Numbered from the stretch's first letter, positions 25,771 through 36,030 are shown. The stretch is DNA of 47,907 nucleotides from Paracoccaceae bacterium (GCA_028284605.1 JANQRL010000001.1:1-47907); one strand, 5' to 3'. Notes: generated by a model not told the origin, from the letters alone. A program made the numbers and translations.

Positions 25771-26184
25771 ATGAACCGACGCCAAATGATCGCCCTTGCC
25801 GGGGCCGCCGTGCTCTTGCCCGCTCTGCTGAGCGCCGAACCGCTGCCCTATGCGCCGGGGCTTGTCGATGAGCGCCTTGCCGCCGGCGAGACCGTGTTCG
25901 TCGGGTTCTCGGCGGATTGGTGTTCGACCTGCCGGGCGCAGGAGCGGACCATGGCGGCGCTGAAGGCCGAGAACCCGGCCTATGAGGCGGCGATCACCTT
26001 CGTGCGGGTGGATTGGGACCAGTATGGCCGCGACGCGCTTGCGACCTGGCTGAACATCCCGCGGCGGTCGACGCTCGTGGTGCTGAAAGGCGAGGAAGAA
26101 CTGGGCCGGGTCATCGCGCTGACCAACACGATGGCGATCCGGGAGCTGATGGATACGGCGCTGGCGGCGGCAGTGGAGGGGTAG
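25771..26184 (+). CDS. Exported thioredoxin-fold protein
   Basis: The 137-residue protein has an N-terminal export signal (MNRRQMIALAGAAVLLPALL, cleaved near SAE; the Arg pair gives it a weak Tat look). The thioredoxin domain has the active site WCSTC (C51, C54) and the FVRVDWDQ strand. It lacks a clear cis-Pro TPT but has RRSTLVVL at that place. It probably receives electrons from the adjacent CcdA-like protein and reduces a periplasmic partner. The ribosome site GAGGAG is good. It is short for the family. Confidence 0.83.
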   Translation: MNRRQMIALAGAAVLLPALLSAEPLPYAPGLVDERLAAGETVFVGFSADWCSTCRAQERTMAALKAENPAYEAAITFVRVDWDQYGRDALATWLNIPRRSTLVVLKGEEELGRVIALTNTMAIRELMDTALAAAVEG

Positions 26185-26422
26185 GCGTCAGTGACGAGGC
26201 CGCGCGTCGGCGGGCCGCGGAGCGGCGATCCACCGGCTATTCTGTTCGCTTTATCCCGGCCAAATCCGAACGACCCCCGAGCGACGCGCCAACGTCACCC
26301 AATCGCCGGTCCGTCGGGGCGGCCCGTCGATGCGCGGCCGGCTTCGCCTCTGTTCCGCGCCGCGTAGCTCAGACAGAGGTGTCCTTCACGGGAGAAACGC
26401 CGGGCACGGTGGATGTCCGCGC

Positions 26423-27532
26423 CTAACCCGCTCCGATCTTCCCCCGCACCCCGCCGGTCTGGCCCCGGTCGCGCAGGAAGTGGTCGAGCAGCACCGCCGC
26501 CACCATCGCTTCGCCCACCGGCACGGCGCGGATGCCGACACAGGGGTCGTGGCGGCCCTTGGTGATCACTTCGGTCGGGCTTCCGTCCTTGCGGATCGAC
26601 TTGCGGGGGCTGAGGATCGAACTGGTGGGCTTCACGGCGAAGCGCAAGACGATGTCCTGGCCGGTGCTGATCCCGCCGAGGATGCCGCCGGAATGGTTGG
26701 AGTTGTACTCCGGCCCGTCCGGCCCCATGAAAATCTCGTCGGCATTGGCGCGGCCGGTCAGCGCGGCCGCGGCCATCCCTTCGCCGATTTCCACGCCCTT
26801 CACCGCGTTGATCGACATGGCTGCGGCGGCGAGATCGGTGTCGAGCTTGCCGTAGACCGGAGCGCCGAGGCCCGGCGGCACGCCGCGCGCCACCACCTCG
26901 ATCACCGCGCCGACGGAATTGTGGTCGTCCTTGCGGAGCCAGTCGAGATAGCCCGCCCACTCCTCCGCCGCAACGGGATCGGGGCACCAGAAATCGTTCG
27001 CTTCGATGGCGGCCCAGTCGAAGCGGGCGCGGTCGATGACCTTCTCGCCCATCCGCACCAGGTAGCCGGTGATCGTCAGGCCCGGGGCCAGCTCCGCCAG
27101 CGCCGCCCGCGCGACGCCGCCTGCCGCCACCCGCGCCGCGGTTTCCCGCGCCGAGGAGCGCCCGCCGCCGCGATAATCCCGCACCCCGTATTTCTGCCAG
27201 TAGGTGATGTCGGCATGGCCCGGGCGGAAGGTCTCGGCGATCTCGCCGTAATCCTTCGAGCGCTGATCCATGTTGCGGATCATCAGGCTGATCGGCGTGC
27301 CGGTGGTGACATCCTCGAAGGTGCCGGAGAGGATCTCGACCGCGTCCGGCTCCTTGCGCTGGGTGGTGTGCTTGCTGGCGCCGGGGCGGCGCCGGTCGAG
27401 CCAGTGCTGGATCGCCGGCGCGTTGAGCGGCACGCCGGGCGGACAGCCGTCGATCACGCAGCCGAGCGCGGGCCCGTGGCTTTCGCCCCAGGTGGTGACC
27501 CGAAACATCTGTCCGTAGCTGTTGAAGCTCAT
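26423..27532 (-). CDS. aroC: Chorismate synthase
   Basis: AroC converts EPSP to chorismate using reduced FMN, the last shared step of aromatic amino acid synthesis. The 369-residue protein shows all three family signatures: [14 protein letters not shown] at the N-terminus, [15 protein letters not shown] in the middle and [17 protein letters not shown] near the C-terminus. [15 protein letters not shown] is the FMN-binding loop. The length is normal. In its leader, GCCCGCCCG and CGGGCGGGC (27546-27574) form a strong hairpin. Confidence 0.97.
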   Translation of the reverse strand: MSFNSYGQMFRVTTWGESHGPALGCVIDGCPPGVPLNAPAIQHWLDRRRPGASKHTTQRKEPDAVEILSGTFEDVTTGTPISLMIRNMDQRSKDYGEIAETFRPGHADITYWQKYGVRDYRGGGRSSARETAARVAAGGVARAALAELAPGLTITGYLVRMGEKVIDRARFDWAAIEANDFWCPDPVAAEEWAGYLDWLRKDDHNSVGAVIEVVARGVPPGLGAPVYGKLDTDLAAAAMSINAVKGVEIGEGMAAAALTGRANADEIFMGPDGPEYNSNHSGGILGGISTGQDIVLRFAVKPTSSILSPRKSIRKDGSPTEVITKGRHDPCVGIRAVPVGEAMVAAVLLDHFLRDRGQTGGVRGKIGAG

Positions 27533-27717
27533 GGCCCCTCCGATGCCCGCCCGTCTTAGTGGCGCGGGCGGGCGGAGGGAAGGGGTGCGGCCGCACGGGG
27601 CTTCCGCAGCATCTTCGAGGATCGCCCCGGGAGCGGAGCAACCGCTGGTGCGCGCGGTACGAATGACGCGCGTCGGGCAATCAGGTATCCTGCCCGGAGA
27701 CGGTCGGAGACCAGCAG

Positions 27718-28242
27718 TTGATCACCCTTGAATTCGCCCGAACCATGGCACGGTACAACCGTTGGCAGAACCGGTCGCTCCTGTCCGCCGCCGCCGACCT
27801 GTCCGACGAAGAGAGGTGGCGGGATCGCGGGGCCTTCTTCGGCTCGATTGCGCAGACGTTGAATCACATTCTCTGGGACGACCGCATCTGGCTGGCGCGG
27901 CTGCGAGGCGACCGCGACACGGAGACAATGATAGCGGCGCGTCATCCCTACACGGAGGAGCCGCGCGACTGGTCGGCCTTCGTCGCCGCCCGCGCCGCGC
28001 TCGACGATGACATCGTGGCCTGGGCGGAGTCGCTGACCGAGGCCGATCTGGCAAGGGGTGTTTCGTGGACGAGAGCCGAAGACCAGGTCGAGACCGATTT
28101 CGGGTTCAACCTCGCCCATATGACCAATCATCAGACCCACCATCGCGGGCAGGTCCACGCCATGCTGACGGCGGCGGGGGCCCGTCCGGAGCCCAGTGAT
28201 CTGCAAATGCTGGAGATCATCGGCGGCGAAAGGCTCGGCTGA
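27718..28242 (+). CDS. DinB/YfiT-family putative metalloenzyme
   Basis: The 174-residue four-helix-bundle protein of the DinB superfamily. The expected metal histidines are seen in [12 protein letters not shown] and in the [14 protein letters not shown] segment near residues 138-142. Relatives include thiol transferases that use mycothiol or bacillithiol, and proteins of unknown role; the alphaproteobacterial ones are uncharacterised. The start is TTG 27718 ([18 protein letters not shown]), where the family begins. A plausible -10, TATCCT, lies at about 27687. It stands alone. Confidence 0.85.
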   Translation: MITLEFARTMARYNRWQNRSLLSAAADLSDEERWRDRGAFFGSIAQTLNHILWDDRIWLARLRGDRDTETMIAARHPYTEEPRDWSAFVAARAALDDDIVAWAESLTEADLARGVSWTRAEDQVETDFGFNLAHMTNHQTHHRGQVHAMLTAAGARPEPSDLQMLEIIGGERLG

Positions 28243-28347
28243 GCCTGATCGGGCGGCAATTGGGAACGCGGGCGGTCCGGTTCCGGTTCAGACGGGCCTC
28301 CGGTGCCGGTCGCTACCGTTGTCGCAGGCGTCTCGGGGGGGCTGCGC

Positions 28348-29841
28348 CTACTCCTCCGTGAGGCGTTTGCGCAGCTCGGTCTTCAAGACCTTGCCGTAAT
28401 TGTTCTTCGGCAGGTCCGGGACGGAGATATAGCGTTTCGGCCGCTTGAAGCGGGCGATATTGGCCTTGCAATGGGCGTCGAGCGCCTCGGCGGGCGCGCC
28501 GCCGACCACGAAGGCCACGACGATCTCGCCCCATTCCGGATCCGGCTGGCCGACGACGCTGACCTCGCGCACGTCATCGAGGGTCAGCAGCACCTCCTCG
28601 ACCTCGCGGGGATAGATGTTCGAGCCGCCGGAGATGATCAGGTCCCTGGACCGGTCGGTGAGCGTCAGATAGCCGTCGTCGTCGAGGCTGCCGATATCGC
28701 CCGTGAGCAGCCAGCCGTGCTTCAGCGTCTTCGCGGTGGCTTCCGGGTTCTCCCAATAGCCGGGCATGATGGTGGCGCCGCGCACCACGATCTCTCCGGG
28801 CGCGCCGGCGGGCAGCGGCTGGCCGTCCGGCCCATGGATTGCGACCTCCACCACCGATTGCGCGCGCCCGACGCTGCCGAGCCGCTCGCGCCAGCGCGGG
28901 TGGCTGCGGTCGGCGACATCGCCGCGGGAGAGCGCGGTGATCGACATCGGGCATTCGCCCTGGCCGTAGACCTGCACGAATTTCGGCCCGAACCAGTCCA
29001 CCGCCTCGATGATGTCGGCGCTGTACATCGGCCCGCCGGCATAGACGATGGTGCGCAGCCCCTCGGCCCGGTCGCCGCGGGCCATGGCCATATCGGTGAA
29101 GCGGCGCACCATCGTGGGGGCCATGAACATCGTCACCGACCCCAACGCGGTGCAGAGGTCGAGCACTTCGCCGGCGTCGAAACCGCCCGAGGCGGGGTAG
29201 ACATGGCGCGCGCCCCTGAGCACGTTGAACATGTTGTAGATGCCGGCGCCGTGGCTCATCGGCGCGGCGTAGAGCACCGCATCGGCGGCGCTCACGTCGT
29301 CGACATCCGTGAGGTAGGCCAGGCTCATGGCCATCAGCATGCCGTGGGTGATGCGCACGCCCTTCGGCTGCCCGGTGGTGCCGGACGTGTAGAACAGCCA
29401 GGCGAGGTCGCCCGGCTCCCGATGCGCGATGTCTCGCGGCGCATGGGCGCACATCTGTGCGAAGGTCCCCGAGTGCAGATCGATGGTCTCGGCCTTGCCG
29501 CCCTCCGGCGGGTCGAGATCGGCGGTCACGAAGGTGAGCCTCGTGCCTGAGTTCTCGACGATGAAGCCGGCCTCGCGCGGGTGGAGCTTGGCATTGATCG
29601 GCACGACCGCCGCCCCGGCGATCCAGGCGCCGTAGAGCGCGACCAGAAATTCCGGGCAGTTCCTGGCGAAGATCGCGATGCGGTCGCCGGGGGCGATGTC
29701 ACGGGCGCTGAACGCGCCGGCAACGGCGGCGGCGCGGGCCTCGAAGGTGGCGTAGTCGGCGATGATACGCTGCCCGACCAGGAGCGCGGGGGCCTCCGGG
29801 GTCGCCGCAGCGGCGCGGGCGAGCCAATGGGCCAGGTTCAT
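28348..29841 (-). CDS. AMP-forming acyl-CoA synthetase/ligase
   Basis: The 497-residue class I adenylate-forming enzyme has A3 YTSGTTGQPKG (about residues 151-161), A5 VYGQGECPMS, A7 LLTGDIGSLDDDGYL, the hinge SRDLIISGGSNIYPREVE and the A10 lysine in PKNNYGKVLK. It activates a carboxylic acid to its CoA thioester; the acid is not known. ATG 29841 (MNLAHWLARAA) has GGGAGGA upstream; 22 earlier codons are discarded. It is the last gene of a minus-strand run after a DapA-family lyase, a membrane protein and a class II aldolase. Confidence 0.88.
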   Translation of the reverse strand: MNLAHWLARAAAATPEAPALLVGQRIIADYATFEARAAAVAGAFSARDIAPGDRIAIFARNCPEFLVALYGAWIAGAAVVPINAKLHPREAGFIVENSGTRLTFVTADLDPPEGGKAETIDLHSGTFAQMCAHAPRDIAHREPGDLAWLFYTSGTTGQPKGVRITHGMLMAMSLAYLTDVDDVSAADAVLYAAPMSHGAGIYNMFNVLRGARHVYPASGGFDAGEVLDLCTALGSVTMFMAPTMVRRFTDMAMARGDRAEGLRTIVYAGGPMYSADIIEAVDWFGPKFVQVYGQGECPMSITALSRGDVADRSHPRWRERLGSVGRAQSVVEVAIHGPDGQPLPAGAPGEIVVRGATIMPGYWENPEATAKTLKHGWLLTGDIGSLDDDGYLTLTDRSRDLIISGGSNIYPREVEEVLLTLDDVREVSVVGQPDPEWGEIVVAFVVGGAPAEALDAHCKANIARFKRPKRYISVPDLPKNNYGKVLKTELRKRLTEE

Positions 29842-29920
29842 CGAGTCCTCCCTGAGCTGCGGCAAGTTTCGGGAAGTCGCTGGCCTTCCGCAAGTGAGGA
29901 CCTGCACCCGGTCTGCGCCG

Positions 29921-30820
29921 CTACGCAGCCTCTCCGGTCAGCAGTCCGGCGGCGGCGAGGGCGGCGGCGATCTCGTCACGGACCGGCGCGGGCAGGGGAA
30001 GCAGCGGGCGTGGCAGGGCGACGGGGCCGAGGCCGATCAGGTTCACCGCTTCGTGGATCACCCGGATGCCGCCATGGGCGGTGAAGAGGTCCCAGAGCGG
30101 CCCAAGCCGGGCGTCGAGCGCGGCAAGGCGGCCCGGGTCGGCGCGGGCCTCCCAGAACGCGCGGCAGATCTCGGGGAAGGTTCCGGCGATCACCGAGTAC
30201 CAGGCGTCGGCCCCGGCGGCGAGGGCGCCGACGATGGTGGCGTCGCCGGAATAGCCCAAGGAGAAGTGCTCGGGCAGGCGCGGCCTGAGCCGGGCGATCT
30301 GGGCGGCGAAGTCGCCATCCGGGGGTGCCGGGTTCTTCACCGCCCGGACGGTGGGGATTTCGGCGAGGCGCAGGAGCAGGTCCTCGGAAATGGTGAAATG
30401 GGTGGTGCCGGGGTTGTTGTAGATCAGGATCGGCAGGGAGCTGGCGGCGGCGACATCGCGGGCCAGGCCGAGTACCTCGCCGTCGGTGAGCGGCAGGTAG
30501 GAGACCGGCGCGAGAAGGAGGCCCGCGGCCCCGGCGGCCTCGGCATCCTGCGCATGGCGCAGAACGTCCGAGGCCCGAAGCGCTCCGATCCCCGCGAGCA
30601 CCGGGGCGCTGTTCGCCGCCGCGACGGCGGCGGTCAGCGCCCGCGCCCGCTCGGGAGAGGAGAAATAGGGGTAGCCGCCGGTGGAGCCGAGCACCCCGAT
30701 GGAGGCCACCCCGGCCGCGGCCAGCCGCGATACCAGCGCCTGCAGCCGGTCTGTATCGACCCGCCCGGCTTCGTCGGCGGGGGTGACCGGGAAGGCGGAG
30801 AGGCCGTGGAAGAGGGTCAT
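29921..30820 (-). CDS. DapA/NanA-superfamily aldolase or lyase
   Basis: The 299-residue TIM-barrel protein has the Schiff-base Lys162 (VRAVKNPA) and Tyr134 in YNNPGTT, aligning with Lys161 and Tyr133 of E. coli DapA. The substrate-binding motif is LGSTGGY instead of the DapA GTTGE, so dihydrodipicolinate synthase itself is unlikely. A pyruvate-dependent aldolase or dehydratase of a sugar acid or amino acid route is more probable. ATG 30820 follows AAAGGGA; 25 upstream codons are not conserved-looking. It starts 13 nt after the small membrane protein gene. Confidence 0.85.
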   Translation of the reverse strand: MTLFHGLSAFPVTPADEAGRVDTDRLQALVSRLAAAGVASIGVLGSTGGYPYFSSPERARALTAAVAAANSAPVLAGIGALRASDVLRHAQDAEAAGAAGLLLAPVSYLPLTDGEVLGLARDVAAASSLPILIYNNPGTTHFTISEDLLLRLAEIPTVRAVKNPAPPDGDFAAQIARLRPRLPEHFSLGYSGDATIVGALAAGADAWYSVIAGTFPEICRAFWEARADPGRLAALDARLGPLWDLFTAHGGIRVIHEAVNLIGLGPVALPRPLLPLPAPVRDEIAAALAAAGLLTGEAA

Positions 30821-30833
30821 GCGCCGATCCCTT

Positions 30834-31358
30834 TCAGTCCTGACCGGCCGGCAGGCTCCGACCGGCATGTCGATATCCCGTCCGATTGCCGTCATCGGCG
30901 TTCAACTGCGCGCGTTCCCGCATCACCTTGTCCCGTTGCAAGGCATAGCTTGCTACCACGTAAGCGGTCATCGGCACCAGCGCGGCCATGGCCATCCCCA
31001 GGCTGGGATGACCGACGGCGAAGCCGCGCTCCCCCAGAAACGCCATCAGCCGTTCCAGAAACCAGGTCAAAGGCCCGAAGGTGAAGAAGAGGATCACGGC
31101 GATGATCGCGACCCGATGGTGAAAGTTGCTCCATCGCGAAAGCCGGGGCCAGACCTTGGCGAGGGCGAGGCCCAAAGCGATCCCCAGGCCGCCGACGATC
31201 GGGATCAGCCAGTTGAGCGCCGCGCCGGAAATCAGCAGGACGATGAATGCGATCAGCCGGCCGCGCAACGTGCCGAGCAGGAAATCCCCCACCGTGACGA
31301 CGCGGCCCCGCGCCGGACCGGTCGATGCCGTGGATTTGCCCGGTGTCGCGTCACTCAT
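30834..31358 (-). CDS. Small integral membrane protein of unknown function
   Basis: The 174-residue protein has a polar N-terminus and about four hydrophobic segments: LIAFIVLLISGAALNWLIPI, a glycine-rich one ending LGLALAKVW, VAIIAVILFFTFGPLTWFL and MAMAALVPMTAYVVASYAL. A basic tail with ALQRDKVMRERAQLN follows. I do not recognise the family. ATG 31358 overlaps the class II aldolase stop by ATGA, and the DapA-like gene follows after 13 nt, so it is tied into this transcript. It may be a membrane partner or small carrier for the same pathway; that is inference. Confidence 0.7.
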   Translation of the reverse strand: MSDATPGKSTASTGPARGRVVTVGDFLLGTLRGRLIAFIVLLISGAALNWLIPIVGGLGIALGLALAKVWPRLSRWSNFHHRVAIIAVILFFTFGPLTWFLERLMAFLGERGFAVGHPSLGMAMAALVPMTAYVVASYALQRDKVMRERAQLNADDGNRTGYRHAGRSLPAGQD

Positions 31359-32104
31359 TGGCGATAATCCGGCTCCTCGGCATCGAGAATGGCTTTCATC
31401 TCGGCGAAATGGGCCTCTTCGACACCCTTGTAGGCATCCCATTCAGCGGCAGTCTTCTCGGCCAGATCGTCGTCCATCACGGCCAGTTCGTGTCCCGTGG
31501 AATAGGCCAGCACCATGGTCCGCGCGGCGCGTTCGAGGTGATAGAGGGTGTCGTAAGCCTCGGCCACGGTCGTGCCGAAGGCGGTGACGCCGTGGTTCTG
31601 CATCATCACCGCTGTGTGGTTGCCGATGGTGCTCGCGATCCGGTCGCCCTCCGCCCCGTCATTGGCCAGCCCGCCGAAGCTGAGGTCATAGCCGAGCCGG
31701 CCCCAGAACTTCGCCGTGACCTGATCGACCGGCAGGATGAACGGGTCCTCGAGCGCCGCCAGTGCCGTGGCATAGGGCGGGTGCAGGTGCAGCGCGACCC
31801 GGGCATGGGGCAGGTTGCGGTGGATCGCGGAATGGATCGACCAGGCGGACGGGTCCGGCGCGTCGGGTCGGTCCATCGTCGCGGGATCGTCGGCGTCGAG
31901 CAGCAGCAGGTCCGAGGCGCGGATGCGGCTGAAATGCCGCCAGCGCGGGTTGATCAGGAACCGCTTGCCATCGGCGCTCACCGCCGCGGAGAAGTGGTTG
32001 GCGACGCTCTCGTGCCAGTCGTTGCGGGCGGCGAGACGGAACGCGGCGGCGAGGTCGATGCGGAGCGCGGTCTCGTCGGTCAGCGCGGTGTCGTGAAGGG
32101 TCAT
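31355..32104 (-). CDS. Class II aldolase/adducin family protein
   Basis: The 249-residue protein has the class II aldolase fold: NDWHESVANHFSAAV near the start, the metal-binding segment VALHLHPPYATALAAL, and MMQNHGVTAFG with the further His. Members cleave sugar phosphates or act on 3-hydroxy-2-oxo acids with a zinc ion; some have lost catalysis. The exact substrate is unknown. ATG 32104 has GAGGAG upstream. It leads the operon with the membrane protein, DapA-like lyase and acyl-CoA synthetase. Confidence 0.87.
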   Translation of the reverse strand: MTLHDTALTDETALRIDLAAAFRLAARNDWHESVANHFSAAVSADGKRFLINPRWRHFSRIRASDLLLLDADDPATMDRPDAPDPSAWSIHSAIHRNLPHARVALHLHPPYATALAALEDPFILPVDQVTAKFWGRLGYDLSFGGLANDGAEGDRIASTIGNHTAVMMQNHGVTAFGTTVAEAYDTLYHLERAARTMVLAYSTGHELAVMDDDLAEKTAAEWDAYKGVEEAHFAEMKAILDAEEPDYRQ

Positions 32105-32357
32105 CTCGGTCTCCTCAGCCGGTGCGGTCCGGCGCATCGGGAAAGCCGGCAGCGGGTCCGGGCCTGCCGAGCAATGGACGTAGGACATGGCGACTGCGCC
32201 GCATCTGTAACCTCCTGCCGGACCGCGGGCGGGCATGGTGGACGGAACCCGCGCGCGGATTGCGATAGATTGGGTGGCGTGAAGGCCGATTCCGCCCGAC
32301 GCCGTGCCGGAAGGTTAGCCGGGGATTGGCAGGTCGCCTAGACGCTCCGTCTCCGCG

Positions 32358-32582
32358 CTAGAGAAGCCCGACCTGGGCGCATTCGACCAGAATCTCGATC
32401 CCCGACTGCCGATAGAAATAGCAGCGTGTCCCCTCCGGCACCGAGGGTCTCGAATAGAGATCGTCGGCGGTGATCCCGGGCGGGATCATCTCCTCGACGG
32501 CGGGAGGCAGAAAGGTTCCGTCGCCGGCGGTTTCGCAGGCCGCGAGCACAAGAAGGGCGGGGAGGAGGCGGCGGCGTTTCAC
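32358..32582 (-). CDS. Small lipoprotein of unknown function
   Basis: The 74-residue product has a lipoprotein signal with basic KRRR, a hydrophobic core and the lipobox LVLAAC (Cys16). The short mature part ends CYFYRQSGIEILVECAQVGLL and contains two further cysteines. I chose GTG 32582, which has AAGGA 7 nt upstream; ATG 32606 would put 8 residues before the signal and is less likely. I do not recognise the family. It is separated from the aldolase by about 250 bp with no gene seen. Confidence 0.6.
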   Translation of the reverse strand: MKRRRLLPALLVLAACETAGDGTFLPPAVEEMIPPGITADDLYSRPSVPEGTRCYFYRQSGIEILVECAQVGLL

Positions 32583-33343
32583 AGTCTGGTCCTTGCAACT
32601 CGGCATCGGGCATTCGGATCGGCCGTCGTCATCGGTTCCGTATCTGTCGGACGCCGGCGTTCGGAGGTCAACAAGATCGAGCCGCGTCCGGAGACGGTCG
32701 ATCAGCCCGTTCAGTCTTCCAGGCCGGTTCGGCCTGGTGGTCCGACCGGCAGCCGAGTTCGGCGATCCGACATTTCATGATCCCGAGCCGCTCCGTAATC
32801 CTGCGCGTATCGTTCTGTCTCCCGGCCGGCTGACACCGAATTGCCTAAGCGGCTCATTCATAGGCTCGTTTGGGACGTCACCGACCGCGAGGAGAGACCT
32901 CTCCACCCGGCGCAAGGTAGAGCGTTCCGGCCGGCGCGACAATCCTCGTTGTCCGCAAGAGGTTCCCCGAGGGTCCCTCTCGCGCGCCCCTTCGATCCGG
33001 GTGTTCGGGACGCATACCGATCTCGATGTCCAAAAAGCGCGCCTTGGCAGGATGGGCCGGTCCGCCCGGAGAGGCTGAGACGCTGCCGATCGTGGCCTGG
33101 ACCTCAATTCTTGCCGGGCGGTCCGTATCGGGGGATCGGTGAACGGCATCGACCGCCGAAACGGCGTCCGGGGGGCGCAACGCCCAAAAACCCGGCGGCG
33201 GGGCTTTCGATCCGGGCTTCGTGCCCTAAATCGGATCGAACGGGGGGCGCCGTCGCTGGACGTTCACCCGGCTATGTGTTTCAGACCGACCGGCGACGGC
33301 CGGGCAACAGGGACCGGACCCGCGCGCGGGGACGAGGGGCAAG
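32583..33343. other. About 760 bp with no recognisable gene
   Basis: Open frames here (for example minus 32775-33149 and plus 33139 onward) give Arg/Pro/Ser-rich products with no family pattern and poor start signals. The stretch contains several short inverted repeats: CCAGGCCG-GTT-CGGCCTGG (32719-32737) and GGAGAG-AC-CTCTCC (32891-32904). It should hold the promoters of the lipoprotein (minus) and the mrp operon (plus). It may be a decayed gene. Confidence 0.5.
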
Positions 33344-35614
33344 ATGAAGGACGAATCGGCGGACACCCCCCGGGGCAACGGGCTGATCGGGGTCGTTCCG
33401 ATTGTCCTGTCCGCGGCTCTGTTCGGCTGGTTCTGGACCTTCCTCGAGCCGATCTCGAACGGAGAGGCGGTGCGCCTGGTCTGGGACTGGGTGCCCGCGA
33501 TGCAGATCAGCCTGTCGTTTCTCTTCGACGGGCTCAGTCTGACCTTCGCGCTGCTGATCTCGGGGATCGGCACGCTGGTCCTGCTCTATTCCAACACCTA
33601 TCTCGCCGGGCACCCGCAATTCGCCCGCTTCGTGCTGTTTCTGTTCTCCTTCATGCTGGCGATGCTGGGGCTGGTGCTGGCCGACAACCTGATCGCGCTC
33701 TTCGTGTTCTGGGAGCTGACCACGATCACCTCCTACCTGCTGATCGGGTTCGGGCATGAGACGGAGAAGGGGCGGCGCTCGGCGCTTCAGGCGCTCTTCG
33801 TCACCGGGGCCGGGGCGCTGGCGCTGCTCGCCGGGCTGATCCTGCTCGGGCTCAGCATGGGCACGTTCGAGATGTCGGAGATCCTCGCGCGAGGCGACGA
33901 GGTGCGGGCGCATCAATACTATCTGCCGATCCTGATCCTGATCCTGGCCGGCGCCTTCACCAAATCCGCCCAGTTCCCGTTCCATTTCTGGCTCCCGAAC
34001 GCGATGGCCGCACCCACCCCGGTCAGCGCCTTCCTGCATTCCGCCACTATGGTGAAGGCCGGGGTCTACCTGATGGCGCGGATCCATCCGGCCTTCTCGG
34101 GGACGGAGGTCTGGGTCTGGACCCTGACCATCGCCGGCGGGTTCACCGCCGTCTTCGCCAGCGTTCTGGCCCTGCGCCAGACCGACCTGAAACAGGCCCT
34201 CGCTTATACGACGCTGATGGCGCTCGGGACGCTCACGCTGTTTCTCGGGCAGGACAGCGCCTATGCGCTCACCGCCTTTGCCGCCTTCCTGATCGTCCAT
34301 TCGTTCTACAAGGCGGCGCTTTTTCTTGTCGTGGGCTGTATCGACCATGCCACCGGCACACGGGAGGCCGACATCCTCGGCGGGCTTGGGCGGGCGATGC
34401 CGGTGACGGCGATCGCGGCGGCGCTCGCGGCGCTGTCGATGGCGGGGGTTCCGCCGCTTCTGGGCTTCATCAGCAAGGAAATCCAGTATGCGGGCGGGCT
34501 CGAGGTCGCCTCGTCGCCGGTCTTCGTCGTCAGCGCGGTTCTGGCGGCCAGCTCGCTCATGTTCGCCGTGGCCGGGATCGTCGCCTTCCGCCCGTTCTGG
34601 CGACCGCCCGGCGGCGAGATGCCGAAGAGCCCCCATGAGGCGCCCTGGCCGATGCTGGCCGGTCCGGTCATCCTCGCCACGCTCGGCCTGGTGTTCGGGC
34701 TCTTCCCCGGTGTCGTACAGACCGCGCTGGTCAATCCGACGGTCGCGGGCTTCCTCGGCACGGCCGAGGGTGCGGCGACGCTGAAGCTCTGGGCCGGGGT
34801 CAACCTGCCGCTGATGCTCTCGCTGGCCACCTTTGCCATCGGCTTTATTCTCTATGCCGTCCACCGGCCGCTCCGGGCCTATCTTGCGCGGCTCGACGCC
34901 GCGGCTCCGAATTTCGACCGTGGCTGGGACCGGTTTCTCGATTGGCTGAAGGGGCTCGCGGCCTGGCAGACGCGGGTGATCCAGACCGGTGTGCTCCGGC
35001 AATATATGTGGACGACCTTCGCGGTGATCGTCGTGGGGGTCGGCGCGACCCTGGCGATCAAGGGCAACGTGAACCTCGCCGCCGCCTTCGATGACGTCAC
35101 CTGGCGCAACACCGCGATTCTGCTTCTGATCTGCGCCGGCACGATCTTGACCATGATCACCCGCAGCCGGGTCGCCGCGATCACCGGGCTCGGCGTGGTG
35201 GGGATTGGCGTCGCGCTCGTCTTCATCCTGTTCAGCGCGCCGGATGTGGCGATCACCCAGCTCCTCGTCGAGACCCTCGTCGTCGTGCTGGTGGCGGTCG
35301 CGCTGCTGCGCCTGCCGTTCCTCGACAAGCGCGGCGAGAGCGACCACCGCCCGGCGGACGCGATGCTGGCCGTCGCCGTGGGCACCGTGGTGACGCTGAC
35401 CCTGCTGGCGGTGCTCAACGAGCCCTTCGACCGCCGCCTGACCGATTACTTCGACGCGACGAGCTGGCCGGCCGCCTTCGGGCGCAACATCGTCAACGTG
35501 ATCCTCGTCGACTTCCGCGCCCTCGACACGTTCGGCGAGATCGCCGTGGTGGTGATCGCGGCGCTGGCCTCCTACGCGCTCCTGCGCACCACCAAGGGGA
35601 GGAAGGACCCGTGA
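33344..35614 (+). CDS. mrpA: Na+/H+ antiporter subunit A (MrpA)
   Basis: The 756-residue membrane protein is the largest subunit of the Mrp complex. The NuoL-like core has [35 protein letters not shown] with the key Glu, [35 protein letters not shown] with the conserved Lys and His, and SFYKAALF. The C-terminal region carries the MrpA-specific domain, with [24 protein letters not shown] and an MbhE-like end. It is a proton path, and the complex exports Na+ in exchange for H+. ATG 33344 has GAGGGG upstream. It overlaps mrpB by GTGA. Confidence 0.96.
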   Translation: MKDESADTPRGNGLIGVVPIVLSAALFGWFWTFLEPISNGEAVRLVWDWVPAMQISLSFLFDGLSLTFALLISGIGTLVLLYSNTYLAGHPQFARFVLFLFSFMLAMLGLVLADNLIALFVFWELTTITSYLLIGFGHETEKGRRSALQALFVTGAGALALLAGLILLGLSMGTFEMSEILARGDEVRAHQYYLPILILILAGAFTKSAQFPFHFWLPNAMAAPTPVSAFLHSATMVKAGVYLMARIHPAFSGTEVWVWTLTIAGGFTAVFASVLALRQTDLKQALAYTTLMALGTLTLFLGQDSAYALTAFAAFLIVHSFYKAALFLVVGCIDHATGTREADILGGLGRAMPVTAIAAALAALSMAGVPPLLGFISKEIQYAGGLEVASSPVFVVSAVLAASSLMFAVAGIVAFRPFWRPPGGEMPKSPHEAPWPMLAGPVILATLGLVFGLFPGVVQTALVNPTVAGFLGTAEGAATLKLWAGVNLPLMLSLATFAIGFILYAVHRPLRAYLARLDAAAPNFDRGWDRFLDWLKGLAAWQTRVIQTGVLRQYMWTTFAVIVVGVGATLAIKGNVNLAAAFDDVTWRNTAILLLICAGTILTMITRSRVAAITGLGVVGIGVALVFILFSAPDVAITQLLVETLVVVLVAVALLRLPFLDKRGESDHRPADAMLAVAVGTVVTLTLLAVLNEPFDRRLTDYFDATSWPAAFGRNIVNVILVDFRALDTFGEIAVVVIAALASYALLRTTKGRKDP

Positions 35615-36030
35615 ACTCGATCATCCTCCGCGCCGGGACCAAGTATCTCGTCGGGCTCCTTATCCTGTTTTCGATCTACATGCTGCTGCGCGGCCATAAC
35701 GAGCCGGGCGGCGGCTTCATCGGCGGGTTGATCGGGGCGACCGGGTTCGTTCTCTATGCGCTCGGCTGCGGCACCAGCGAGGCGCGCGAGGCGCTCCGGA
35801 TCGAACCGCAGACCGTGGCCATGGTCGGGCTCGGGATTGCCCTGGCGGCGGGGCTGGCCGCGGCGTTCTTCGGCGATCCGCTGTTCACCGGGCAATGGCT
35901 CTTCATCAACGAGACCGAGGACGACAAGGGCATCCCGCTCTCGACCGTGCTGGTCTTCGATATCGGGGTCTATCTGGTGGTGTTCGGATCGATCCTGACC
36001 CTGGTCTTCGCGATGGAGGAAGAGCTCTAG
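35611..36030 (+). CDS. mrpB: Na+/H+ antiporter subunit B (MrpB)
   Basis: The 139-residue, four-segment subunit starts with [29 protein letters not shown], the MnhB-family signature. GTG 35611 overlaps the mrpA stop, so translation is coupled. In some proteobacteria MrpA and MrpB are fused (PhaAB); here they are separate, as in Bacillus. All seven subunits are needed for activity in the systems studied. Confidence 0.95.
   Translation: MNSIILRAGTKYLVGLLILFSIYMLLRGHNEPGGGFIGGLIGATGFVLYALGCGTSEAREALRIEPQTVAMVGLGIALAAGLAAAFFGDPLFTGQWLFINETEDDKGIPLSTVLVFDIGVYLVVFGSILTLVFAMEEEL

Noticed and set aside
26364-26372. GTAGCTCAG, resembling a tRNA D-arm, in the gap before aroC
   Set aside because: No anticodon stem, TTCGA-type T-loop or acceptor pairing follows within 90 nt.
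32775-33149. 124-codon minus-strand frame in the gene-free stretch
   Set aside because: Arg/Ser/Pro-rich with no recognisable domain and no ribosome site.
33139-33759. Plus-strand open frame overlapping the start of mrpA
   Set aside because: Out of frame with mrpA and Arg/Asp/Gly-rich; mrpA has its own ribosome site at 33344.
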